Source of the DNA: Acidocella sp. 20-57-95
GTDB lineage: Bacteria > Pseudomonadota > Alphaproteobacteria > Acetobacterales > Acetobacteraceae
DNA: 63,951 nucleotides
Reading direction: 5' to 3'
Assembly (NCBI GenBank): GCA_002255575.1
Contig: NCAT01000026.1
Span: 1 to 63,951 of the forward strand
Below the pieces are notes generated by a model that was not told where the DNA came from, ran no database searches, and saw only the letters and a list, made by a program, of their open reading frames with translations. The translations under genes and the position numbers were made by a program. Positions within the stretch are counted from its first letter, which is position 1. Every line of letters begins with the position of its first letter. Shown here piece after piece: positions 54,418 to 63,951 of this stretch.

Positions 54418-54810
54418 TTATTGGTTTGACCTATTTGCCTGGTTTGACTGGTTTGCGCCGTTGGACCCGCCATTTTGCTGGTTATTTCGATTTTGCCGGC
54501 CTTGATTACCACCGTTTTGGCAAGCACCCTGTTCACAGCCGTTACCAGACGATTGCGAATTCTGGCCGGCTGAGGATGGCCCGGCACTGCTTGATGAGTT
54601 TGTGCCCGCCGCGCTGACAGCCCCGGTGGTAACGGCGGGAAATGCCCGCGAAACACTATCGAACGCGCTGTTGAGGTTTGATGCCAATGTTGAGACCGAA
54701 GCGATGATGACCACACCGACCATGGCTGAGAGCAACGAATATTCAACTGAGGTCACAGCTCTCACCTGCGGACCAAAGGTCCGGAGTTTATTCATGAATC
54801 TGGTTGTCAT
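54418..54810 (-). CDS. Flp-type pilin-like protein with long C-terminal tail (3)
   Basis: A 130-residue product if started at the ATG at 54810. The N-terminal pilin segment AVTSVEYSLLSAMVGVVII is a more divergent version of the Flp core. The tail is Ser/Asn/Gln-rich with NGCEQGACQNGGN (again a Cys pair) and ends in NQSNQANRSNQ. It may be a minor pilin. The 54838-55105 gap upstream contains a half family B repeat but no other gene. Confidence 0.75.
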   Translation of the reverse strand: MTTRFMNKLRTFGPQVRAVTSVEYSLLSAMVGVVIIASVSTLASNLNSAFDSVSRAFPAVTTGAVSAAGTNSSSSAGPSSAGQNSQSSGNGCEQGACQNGGNQGRQNRNNQQNGGSNGANQSNQANRSNQ

Positions 54811-55030
54811 GGTAAAATATCCTTTGAAGGTCGCCACCGCGACTGTAGCCGTGCTGTAATATTACTTTTTATTAACCACCATTGCTTAAATATCGGGGTT
54901 GACATGTGTGATTCGCGGCACGAGCCCGAAATCGGCTTAACAAGGATGTAATTTCTCACCCGCGGCCAGCAGCCTTTGGGGCCTTGATAGGTGGCGCTGT
55001 GGCCGACTGTCTTGGATATGGGGTTTTCGT

Positions 55031-55063
55031 GGAGATGGATTGCTTCGCTGCGCTCGCAATGAC
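55031..55063. repeat. family B half repeat
   Basis: GGAGATGGATTGC through CTCGCAATGAC, matching the right arm of full units. It lies 43 bp past the GIY-YIG gene stop. Confidence 0.85.
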
Positions 55064-55105
55064 GGGGGGGGGGAGCGATTTGCCGTGGCAATTTATCGTT
55101 GCGCG

Positions 55106-55393
55106 TTACAACAAGGTGCCGGATAGGTCGAGCCAATCCGGGTTGTTCGCCATAATCAACCGAATTTTCGCCATGCGTGACCCGGATTTTAGTTGTTTTT
55201 CACGAATGATTGCGGATTCCATTGTCTCGTGCGGTTCGTACCAAACCAGCCGTTTTGTATTGTATTTGGCGGTGAAGCCGCCGGTTATTCCGTTTTGGTG
55301 CTGCCATACGCGCTGAACAAGGTTTGAAGTTACACCGGTATAGAGCGTGCCGTTTTTCTTGCTGGCTAAGATGTAGACAGCGGGTTGTTTCAT
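55106..55393 (-). CDS. GIY-YIG nuclease-superfamily protein
   Basis: A 95-residue single-domain GIY-YIG protein starting at the ATG at 55393. VYILASKKNGTLYTGVTSNL carries the YIL...YTG version of the GIY-YIG core, RVWQHQNG follows with the Arg/His, and the Glu is in RLVWYEPHETMESAIIREKQLK. Members are small DNA-cutting or repair-related proteins of unknown role (UPF0213 group). It is flanked by family B repeats on both sides: a half unit after the stop and another overlapping the start codon. Confidence 0.85.
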   Translation of the reverse strand: MKQPAVYILASKKNGTLYTGVTSNLVQRVWQHQNGITGGFTAKYNTKRLVWYEPHETMESAIIREKQLKSGSRMAKIRLIMANNPDWLDLSGTLL

Positions 55394-55547
55394 GAAAGAT
55401 GGATTGCTTCGCTGCGCTCGCAATGACAAGGGGGTGACTTGCCTAAATTCAAAGCCGTCATTGCGAGGCGGCAACGCCGCCGTGGCAATCTATCTTGGTC
55501 GACGACGTATCACCAAAGATGGATTGCTTCGCTGCGCGCGCGATGAC
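55394..55547. repeat. family B repeats upstream of the GIY-YIG gene
   Basis: A half unit begins right at the GIY-YIG start codon (about 55394-55427). A full unit spans 55457-55547, with a slightly altered right end (CGATGAC instead of CAATGAC). Confidence 0.85.
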
Positions 55548-55554
55548 GGTGGGG

Positions 55555-56073
55555 TTACTCGATTGTTGCTTTGCCGCGGACGATGGCGGCCACACCGGTG
55601 CGGGAAACTTCGGCCAGGCCCAGCGGGCGCATTAGGTCCAAAAACGCATCCAGCTTATCGGTCGCGCCGGTGAGTTCGAAAATGAAGCTCTCGGTGGAGG
55701 CGTCGATCACCCGGGCGCGGAAGGCGTCAGCCAGGCGCAATGCTTCCTGCCGGGCCTCGCCGGTGCCGACCACTTTGATCAGCGCCAGTTCGCGTGCCAG
55801 ATGCGGGCCTTCCTTGGACAGGTCTTGCACGCGATAGACCGGCACCAAGCGGCCAAGCTGGGCTTTGATCTGTTCGATCACCATTTCCGTGCCGGAGGTC
55901 ACGATGGTGATGCGGCTTTTGCTGCGGTCGCGTTCCACCGGCGCCACGGTGAGGCTGTCGATATTATAGCCACGGCCTGAGAATAGTCCGATCACGCGGG
56001 CCAGCACGCCAGATTCATTTTCCACCAGCACCGAAATGGTGGCGGAACGTAACGCGATATTTTGTTCAGTCAT
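55555..56073 (-). CDS. ilvN: acetolactate synthase, small (regulatory) subunit
   Basis: A 172-residue IlvN with an N-terminal ACT domain: SATISVLVENESGVLARVIGL and FSGRGYNIDSLTVAPVE. VIEQIKAQLGRLVPVYRVQDL links to the C-terminal domain. It confers valine feedback inhibition on IlvB. Its start overlaps the ilvB stop by one base (TAATG), coupling translation. Confidence 0.96.
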   Translation of the reverse strand: MTEQNIALRSATISVLVENESGVLARVIGLFSGRGYNIDSLTVAPVERDRSKSRITIVTSGTEMVIEQIKAQLGRLVPVYRVQDLSKEGPHLARELALIKVVGTGEARQEALRLADAFRARVIDASTESFIFELTGATDKLDAFLDLMRPLGLAEVSRTGVAAIVRGKATIE

Positions 56074-57884
56074 TATACCAGCACCAAGCCTTCGTCTGTT
56101 ACCGAGCCGCCATTGTAGCCACCGGAATTGGCTTTATGTTCCGGCCCCAGCAGCATTTCATTATGGGCAGCGCCCGAGGGGATCATCGGGAAGACATTTT
56201 CCTTCTGGTCCACACAAATATCGGCAATCACGGGCCGATCAACCGCCAGCATTTCCGCAATCACGCGGTCTAGGTCTTCAACTTTTTCGGCGCGCAAGCC
56301 GACCGCGTGGAAGCTTTCTGCCAGCTTCACGAAATCTGGCAGCGCTTCAGAATAGCTTTCCGAATAGCGGTTGCCATGCAGCAATTCCTGCCACTGGCGT
56401 ACCATGCCCATATATTGATTATTCAGAATGAAAATCTTCACGGGCAGGCGGTATTGCGCGAGCGTGCCCATTTCCTGAATATTCATTAAAATGCTGGCCT
56501 CACCAGCAATGTCGATCACCAAGGCATCCGGGTGCGCCACCTGCACGCCCATGGCGGCCGGTAGGCCATAGCCCATGGTGCCGAGGCCACCGGAGGTCAT
56601 CCAGCGGTTTGGCTTGTCGAACTTGAAATGCTGGGCCGCCCACATCTGGTGCTGCCCCACCTCGGTGGTCACGTAGGTCTCTTTCGCCTGTCCGCGCGTC
56701 GCCTTGTACAGCCGCTCGATTGCATATTGCGGCTTGATGATGCTGCCGGGGTCGTGCGGTTGGGTGAAGCGCAAGGAGTTTTTGCTCCGCCACACGTCGA
56801 TCTGTTGCCACCATTTGGCCAGCGCCTCGCGGTCTTGCGGGTGGGTGTCGGCTTTCCAGGCGGCGATCAGGGCGCGCAATGTTTCGGTGGCGTCACCCAC
56901 AATGCCAACATCCACCATCACGGATTTATTCAGGCTGGACGGGTCGATATCGACATGGATTTTCTTGGAACCCTGGCTGAAGGCATTCAGCCGGCCGGTG
57001 ACGCGGTCGTCAAAACGGGCACCCATATTCAGCATCACGTCGCAGCCATGCATCACCATGTTGGCTTCGTAAGTGCCGTGCATGCCCAGCATGCCGAGAA
57101 ATTGCGGGTCTGACGCCGGGTAGGCGCCGAGGCCCATGAGGGTTGAGGTACAGGGAAAGCCGGTGAGGCGCACAAATTCGATGAGAAGTTTTGCGGCTTC
57201 CGGGCCGGCATTGATGACGCCGCCACCGGAATACACAATCGGGCGTTCGGCGCGCTTCATCAGCGCGACCGCTTCGGCCACCTTACGCGCATCCGGCGTG
57301 GTGCGGGGCTTGTAGCTGCGGTGTGGCTGGCTGCTTGGCTCGGCATAGGGGGCCGGGTTGATGAGGATATCTTTCGGCAAATCAATCAGCACCGGGCCGG
57401 GGCGGCCGGTTTTGGCGACATGAAACGCCTCATGCATCACGCGCGAGAGGTCCTCGGAGCGCTTGACGAGGTAGTTATGCTTGGTGGCCTGCCGGGTGAT
57501 GCCGGTGGTGTCGGCTTCCTGGAAGGCGTCGTTGCCAATGAGGTGCGTGGGCACTTGGCCGGTGAGGCACACGATGGGGATGCTGTCCATCAGCGCATCG
57601 ACCAGGCCGGTGACGGCATTTGTGGCACCGGGGCCGGAGGTGACGAGCACCACGCCCACCTTGCCGGTGGAACGCGCATAGCCTTCGGCGGCGTGTACGG
57701 CAGCTTGCTCGTGGCGGACCAGAATATGGCGGATGGCGTTTTGCTGGAAAATGGCATCGTAAATCGGCAAGACCGCGCCGCCGGGATAGCCGAAAATCAC
57801 ATCGACTCCCTGGTCCTTGAGCGCGCGCAGCACCGCTTCGGCACCTGATTTCATGATCTCAGTGGTTTTGATCGAGCCGTCCAT
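56073..57884 (-). CDS. ilvB: acetolactate synthase, large (catalytic) subunit
   Basis: A 603-residue ThDP enzyme making acetolactate or acetohydroxybutyrate. VIFGYPGGAVLPIYDAI and LVRHEQAAVHAAEGYARSTG contain the catalytic Glu. VVLVTSGPGATNAVTGL follows. The cofactor region is IDIAGEASILMNIQEMGT, with GEA in the place of the common GDG, and FILNNQYMGMVRQWQELLHG. It leads ilvBN; the gap to miaA upstream is only 61 bp. Confidence 0.96.
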   Translation of the reverse strand: MDGSIKTTEIMKSGAEAVLRALKDQGVDVIFGYPGGAVLPIYDAIFQQNAIRHILVRHEQAAVHAAEGYARSTGKVGVVLVTSGPGATNAVTGLVDALMDSIPIVCLTGQVPTHLIGNDAFQEADTTGITRQATKHNYLVKRSEDLSRVMHEAFHVAKTGRPGPVLIDLPKDILINPAPYAEPSSQPHRSYKPRTTPDARKVAEAVALMKRAERPIVYSGGGVINAGPEAAKLLIEFVRLTGFPCTSTLMGLGAYPASDPQFLGMLGMHGTYEANMVMHGCDVMLNMGARFDDRVTGRLNAFSQGSKKIHVDIDPSSLNKSVMVDVGIVGDATETLRALIAAWKADTHPQDREALAKWWQQIDVWRSKNSLRFTQPHDPGSIIKPQYAIERLYKATRGQAKETYVTTEVGQHQMWAAQHFKFDKPNRWMTSGGLGTMGYGLPAAMGVQVAHPDALVIDIAGEASILMNIQEMGTLAQYRLPVKIFILNNQYMGMVRQWQELLHGNRYSESYSEALPDFVKLAESFHAVGLRAEKVEDLDRVIAEMLAVDRPVIADICVDQKENVFPMIPSGAAHNEMLLGPEHKANSGGYNGGSVTDEGLVLV

Positions 57885-57945
57885 GTGAAATTCCGCCGCC
57901 TTTATTCTTCGGAAGGATCGCCATTAAGCGGTGTATTGCAGCGCG

Positions 57946-58926
57946 TCAACCGGCTTGAGTTATAAAGTTAATCAAATTATCGACAAAACTTTCCGAAAAT
58001 TGCGCAGAACCATCAATTCGCGCATGAATTATATGCAGGGCTGACTTGTCCACCAAAGCCTGATGCCGGAACCAGGTGCTTTGGCGCTTGGTATATTGAT
58101 AGGTGACCAATATCGCGGCGGCGGCGGCTTCGGTCAGGGTTTTTTCGCCGCGCAGAAATGCGCCCAGCTCTGGCACGCCATGGGCCCGCAGCAGGGGCAA
58201 GGCCGGGTTGAGGCCAAGGGCCAGCAAATTCTTTACCTCCTCGATGGCCCCCAGCTCCAGCATGGCGGCGAAACGGGTTTCGATGGCGGCGCGTAAATCT
58301 GGCCGGGGTGGGTCCAGCAGGATCATCCGCACATCCCAGCCGGCGAGTTTTTCAGCCGGGCGGGTTTGCCAGTAGGCAAGCCCATGGCCGGTGCCGCGCC
58401 AAACCTCCCAGGCGCGGGCGATGCGCTGGGAATCTGCTGCGAATAATTTGCCCGCTGTCTCAGGGTCCACCGCCATCAGTTTGGCGTGCACGGCGGGGGC
58501 CCCTATTTCGGCCACCAGGTGGCGCGCCTCCGCGCGTGCGGCGGCGGGAATTTCCGGCACTTCGGCAATGCCCCTTAGCAAAGATGCCAGATACATGCCG
58601 GTACCGCCGCATAAAATCGGCATCGTGGCGGCGTTCATCACACCCAAAGCCGCTGCCCGCCACCAGGCTGCATTAGCGGGCTCGGTGGCGGCGCGCACGC
58701 CATAGAGCGCGTGCGGTACGGCGGCTTCATCGGCAAGACTGGGCCGGGCGGTGAGGATGCGCAGCTCACGGTAGCATTGCATGGCGTCGGCATTGATGAC
58801 GGTACCGGCCAGACGCTGGGCAAGTTGCATGGCGAGCGCGGATTTCCCGCTGGCGGTGGGCCCTGCCACAATCACCAGCTTGCGCCTTGCGCCGCCGCCC
58901 TGCTCTGTCCTACCAGCTTGCATCAT
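57946..58926 (-). CDS. miaA: tRNA dimethylallyltransferase MiaA
   Basis: A 326-residue P-loop enzyme adding a dimethylallyl group to A37 of tRNAs reading UNN codons. LVIVAGPTASGKSALAMQLA is the P-loop; INADAMQCYRELRILTARPS, CGGTGMYLASLLRGIAEVPEI and YTKRQSTWFRHQ are conserved. A stop-first layout puts ilvB 61 bp downstream. Its first ATG (58926) overlaps the divergent serB ATG (58925), so the two starts share bases. Confidence 0.94.
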   Translation of the reverse strand: MMQAGRTEQGGGARRKLVIVAGPTASGKSALAMQLAQRLAGTVINADAMQCYRELRILTARPSLADEAAVPHALYGVRAATEPANAAWWRAAALGVMNAATMPILCGGTGMYLASLLRGIAEVPEIPAAARAEARHLVAEIGAPAVHAKLMAVDPETAGKLFAADSQRIARAWEVWRGTGHGLAYWQTRPAEKLAGWDVRMILLDPPRPDLRAAIETRFAAMLELGAIEEVKNLLALGLNPALPLLRAHGVPELGAFLRGEKTLTEAAAAAILVTYQYTKRQSTWFRHQALVDKSALHIIHARIDGSAQFSESFVDNLINFITQAG

Positions 58927-59797
58927 GTCCTATATCGTCATTCTCATCGCTGCCCCGCAAGCCGGGCCCCTTTCCACCCAAGAAGCGCAGCGCGCCATGG
59001 AGTTTTGCGGCGGCCAGCATTTGAACTGGCTGGCCCCGCAAGCCACTGCCGAGTTTATTGTGAAAAAACTGCCGGATATTGCGCAGTTGAAACTGGTGCT
59101 CAGCCATAAGGCCACTGATATTCTCCTCACCCGCTTCCGTGGCCGCCGCAAGGCGCTGCTGGTGGCGGATATGGACAGCACCATGATCACCACCGAGACG
59201 TTGGATGAGCTGGCGGCGTTTGCGGGAATTAAAGATAAAATCGTCGAGATTACCAAGCGCGCGATGAATGGCGAGATTGATTTTGCAACCGCCTTGCGTG
59301 AACGGGTGGCGATGCTGAAGGGGCTGGAGCTTTCAGCGCTGGAACGCACCTGGCGGGAGACCGAATTCTGCCCCGGTGCGCGCACGCTGATTGCCACCAT
59401 GCGCCATTATGGCGCGACCACGGCTTTGGTCTCCGGCGGTTTCACTTATTTCACGGAGCGCGTGGCGGCCGCGCTGGGGTTTGACATTCACCGGGCCAAT
59501 ATTTTGCTCGATAACGGCTCGCAATTGACCGGCGAAGTGGCAGAGCCGATTTTGGACAAAAATGCCAAGGTCGCTGCGCTGACCGAACTTGCCGAGAAAC
59601 GCGGCATTAAACTTTCCGCCACGCTGGCGGTGGGCGATGGTGCGAATGATCTGCCGATGCTGAAGGAAGCTGGGCTGGGCGTGGCGTATTATGCCAAGCC
59701 GGTGGTGGCTGAGCAGGTGTTGAATAAAATTGAACATACCGACTTAACATCGCTACTTTTCGCCCAAGGTTATCCCGCAAGCGCTTTCAGAACCTAG
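58925..59797 (+). CDS. serB: phosphoserine phosphatase
   Basis: A 290-residue HAD-family SerB. The ATG at 58925 precedes an ACT-like N-terminal part; the catalytic motif is LLVADMDSTMITTETLDELA (DxDST), with ALVSGGFTYFTERVAAALGF and TLAVGDGANDLPMLKEAGLG later. It makes serine from phosphoserine. Frames reaching to 58781 belong to the opposite miaA strand. frmA follows 10 bp later and may be co-transcribed. Confidence 0.93.
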   Translation: MSYIVILIAAPQAGPLSTQEAQRAMEFCGGQHLNWLAPQATAEFIVKKLPDIAQLKLVLSHKATDILLTRFRGRRKALLVADMDSTMITTETLDELAAFAGIKDKIVEITKRAMNGEIDFATALRERVAMLKGLELSALERTWRETEFCPGARTLIATMRHYGATTALVSGGFTYFTERVAAALGFDIHRANILLDNGSQLTGEVAEPILDKNAKVAALTELAEKRGIKLSATLAVGDGANDLPMLKEAGLGVAYYAKPVVAEQVLNKIEHTDLTSLLFAQGYPASAFRT

Positions 59798-59807
59798 AGG
59801 TTTTACC

Positions 59808-60913
59808 ATGCAGACACGTGCCGCCGTCGCCCGCGCCCCGGGCAAAATTTTGTCCCTGGAAACCATCAATCTTGAAGGCCCGAAGGCTGGTGAGGTGCTG
59901 GTGGAAATTAAAGCGACCGGCATTTGCCATACCGATGAATACACCCTCTCCGGTGCGGACCCGGAAGGGTTGTTCCCCGCCATTCTGGGCCATGAGGGTG
60001 CCGGGATTGTGGTGGATGTTGGGCCCGGCGTGACGTCGCTCAAAAAGGGCGATCACGTGATCCCGCTCTACACGCCGGAATGCCGTAGCTGTAAATCTTG
60101 CACGTCGCGCAAGACCAATCTCTGCACCGCCATCCGCGCGACGCAAGGCAAGGGCGTGATGCCGGACGGCACCTCACGTTTTTCCTGCGAGGGTGAGCCG
60201 GTGATGCATTATATGGGCTGCTCCACCTTCGCCAATTTCACCGTGTTGCCGGAAATTGCGTTGGCGAAAGTGCGGGAAGACGCGCCGTTTGATAAAATTT
60301 GTTATATTGGCTGCGGTGTTACCACCGGCATCGGCGCGGTCATCAACACCGCCAAGGTGCAGGTGGGTGATAATGTGGTGGTGTTTGGCCTGGGCGGTAT
60401 TGGGCTGAATGTTATTCAAGGGGCGCGGCTGGCCGGGGCAAATATGATTGTTGGTGTGGATATCAACAACAACCGCAAAGCGATCGCTGAAAAATTTGGG
60501 ATGACGCATTTCGTTAACCCTAATGAAATTGGCGAGGATTTGGTGCCATATTTGGTCAACCTCACTGACGGCGGTGCTGATTTCAGCTTCGAGTGCATCG
60601 GCAATGTCAAACTTATGAGGCAGGCGCTGGAATGTTGCCACCGCGGCTGGGGCACCTCCATCATCATCGGGGTGGCCGGTGCGGGGCAGGAAATTGCCAC
60701 CCGCCCGTTCCAGTTGGTCACGGGCCGCACCTGGAAAGGCACGGCCTTCGGCGGTGCGCGTGGGCGTACCGATGTGCCGAAAATTGTGGATTGGTACATG
60801 GATGGCAAGATCAACATCGATGATCTGATCACCCATGTATTGCCGTTCGAGAAAATCAATGAAGGGTTTGAATTACTTCGTTCGGGAAGTTCAATCCGGA
60901 CGGTGCTGACGTA

Positions 60914-60917
<4 letters not shown>
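59808..60917 (+). CDS. frmA: S-(hydroxymethyl)glutathione dehydrogenase / class III alcohol dehydrogenase
   Basis: A 369-residue Zn-dependent dehydrogenase that oxidises the formaldehyde-glutathione adduct. Catalytic Zn ligands are in ATGICHTDEYTLSG, ILGHEGAGIVVDVG and YIGCGVTTGIGAV; the structural Zn site is CRSCKSCTSRKTNLC. VVVFGLGGIGLNVIQGARL binds NAD. AATQGKG-type substrate loop reads RATQGKGVMPDGTSRF. The length and motifs fit class III ADH. Its 3' end overlaps convergent proB by 4 bp. Confidence 0.95.
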
Positions 60918-63087
<2,170 letters not shown>

Positions 63088-63097
63088 TCAGGCCGGC

Positions 63098-63367
63098 TTA
63101 TTCAGCGGCTAATTTAACAGGTGTCACGGAAACATGCACCCGGTCGTCCGACTTGCGCTCAAACAGCACTTTGCCGTCGGTGAGTGCGAAGATGGTGTGA
63201 TCCTTACCCAAGCCAACATTCACGCCCGGCTTCACCTTGGTGCCGCGCTGACGAATAATGATGTTGCCGGCAACCACGTCCTGGCCGCCAGATTTCTTCA
63301 CGCCAAGGCGGCGGCCTGCGGTATCGCGGCCGTTACGTGACGAACCGCCAGCTTTTTTATGTGCCAT
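63098..63367 (-). CDS. rpmA: 50S ribosomal protein bL27
   Basis: An 89-residue basic protein: [20 protein letters not shown] and [22 protein letters not shown] match bL27, whose N terminus reaches the peptidyl-transferase centre. There is no N-terminal cleavage extension of the Firmicutes type. It is 12 bp after rplU. Confidence 0.98.
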   Translation of the reverse strand: MAHKKAGGSSRNGRDTAGRRLGVKKSGGQDVVAGNIIIRQRGTKVKPGVNVGLGKDHTIFALTDGKVLFERKSDDRVHVSVTPVKLAAE

Positions 63368-63379
63368 GTGTCTGGGTCC

Positions 63380-63694
63380 TTAGGCTGCGTTGATTGCGGA
63401 GACGCGCAGCACGGTCACGCACTGGCGGTGGCCGTTTTTGCGGCGGCTATTCTGCCGGCGGCGCTTCTTGAAGATGATAACCTTCGCCAGACGGTCCTGC
63501 GCGATGACGGTGGCGGTGACGGAGGCGCCCGCCAGCACCGGGGCGCCCAGCTTCAGCCCGCCTTCGCCGCCAACGGCCAGCACATCGGTAAAGGTGACGG
63601 TGCTGCCGGCCTCAGCCTCCAGCTTCTCAACCTTCAGAACCGCGTCTGGGGTGACGCGATATTGCTTGCCGCCGGTGCGGATGACTGCGAACAT
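63380..63694 (-). CDS. rplU: 50S ribosomal protein bL21
   Basis: A 104-residue bL21: [20 protein letters not shown], then [20 protein letters not shown], the rRNA-binding C-terminal region. First gene of the ribosomal operon on the minus strand, preceded by a leader hairpin and a near-consensus promoter. Confidence 0.98.
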   Translation of the reverse strand: MFAVIRTGGKQYRVTPDAVLKVEKLEAEAGSTVTFTDVLAVGGEGGLKLGAPVLAGASVTATVIAQDRLAKVIIFKKRRRQNSRRKNGHRQCVTVLRVSAINAA

Positions 63695-63726
63695 GACGAA
63701 AATCCAATCTGACTCATAAAAATAAG

Positions 63727-63751
63727 CACGGCCAAGGGAACCCCGGCCGTG
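63727..63751 (-). promoter_or_regulatory. leader hairpin of rplU
   Basis: CACGGCC (63727-63733) and GGCCGTG (63745-63751) pair across an 11-nt loop, between the rplU promoter and its start codon. It could be an L21-type leader or simply a stabilising structure. Confidence 0.45.
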
Positions 63752-63760
63752 GGAGCGCGG

Positions 63761-63788
63761 GTTATAGCCCGGCTATTGACCCTGTCAA
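63761..63788 (-). promoter_or_regulatory. promoter of rplU operon
   Basis: On the minus strand: -35 TTGACA (63788-63783, perfect) and -10 TATAAC (63766-63761), spacer 16 bp. It is about 70 bp upstream of the rplU start. Confidence 0.7.
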
Positions 63789-63802
63789 GGCATTTCAGAC
63801 AG

Positions 63803-63831
63803 TTGCCGGGCGCATTGCCCTTGCCTATAAG
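63803..63831 (+). promoter_or_regulatory. promoter of tRNA-Ser
   Basis: -35 TTGCCG (63803-63808) and -10 TATAAG (63826-63831), spacing 17 bp, 30 bp before the tRNA 5' end. Divergent from the rplU promoter. Confidence 0.6.
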
Positions 63832-63861
63832 CCGCCGACGAGTTGGGAATTTCCCACCCCA

Positions 63862-63951
<90 letters not shown>

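Noticed and set aside
60051..60062. GATCACGTGATC palindrome as another parS
   Set aside because: Lies within frmA coding sequence and lacks the GTT/AAC flanks of parS.

Overview
The window looks like a piece of an alphaproteobacterial chromosome, most probably Acetobacteraceae (Rhodospirillales). This is inferred from gene content and order: hemE-hemH-hemJ-rho beside a hemE/ppsR-type replication origin, mnmG-rsmG-parA-parB, thrC next to an M16 peptidase, a DUF1489 gene, alphaproteobacterial IlvBN, and a giant repeat protein ending in a Hint domain. The DNA is GC-rich, mostly encodes housekeeping genes, and shows no transposase or phage gene.

Layout. 0-8.2 kb: a catabolic region with the tail of a family III CoA-transferase, two broken genes (CDGSH iron-sulfur protein, class II aldolase), an IclR regulator, a monooxygenase / class II aldolase / amidohydrolase operon, an MFS exporter and another class II aldolase. 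A 20-bp inverted-repeat motif occurs once in the iclR divergent region and once before the operon. 8.3-21.7 kb: a secreted orphan, a divergent mntR/mntH pair sharing an MntR operator, two paralogous small membrane proteins, pmbA, M16 peptidase, thrC, hemW, DUF952, DUF4442, an ABC exporter, a histidine phosphatase and a SYLF protein. 21.9-28.0 kb: one ~2,030-codon repeat/Hint gene split by a single frameshift. 28.2-35.3 kb: a parS-like palindrome, parB, parA, rsmG, mnmG, rpmI, rplT, an EcsC-family gene, ppsR and a predicted oriC with two perfect DnaA boxes. 35.3-46.9 kb: heme genes, rho, ahcY, hrcA, rph, rdgB, mltG. 46.9-50.9 kb: the fatty acid cluster fabD-fabG-acpP-fabF and DUF1489. 51-58 kb: ilvC and ilvBN, separated by 3.4 kb of three Flp-type pilins, a GIY-YIG gene, a secreted orphan and many copies of one palindromic repeat. 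58-64 kb: miaA, serB, formaldehyde-detoxifying dehydrogenase, proB, obgE, rpmA, rplU and tRNA-Ser(CGA).

How it fits together. The predicted origin at 35.0-35.3 kb, the parABS system about 6-7 kb away, and a change of strand composition (C-rich plus strand to the left, G-rich to the right in sampled lines) mark this as the origin-proximal part of the chromosome. Two dispersed palindromic repeat families sit in the intergenic gaps. Family A is short hairpins with compensatory arm changes. Family B is ~88-bp long-hairpin units, partly in a 116-bp-period array. The most distinctive loci are the split Hint adhesin, the pilin/GIY-YIG/repeat insert in the ilv region, the five-hairpin cluster after ilvC and the shared operator in the catabolic region.
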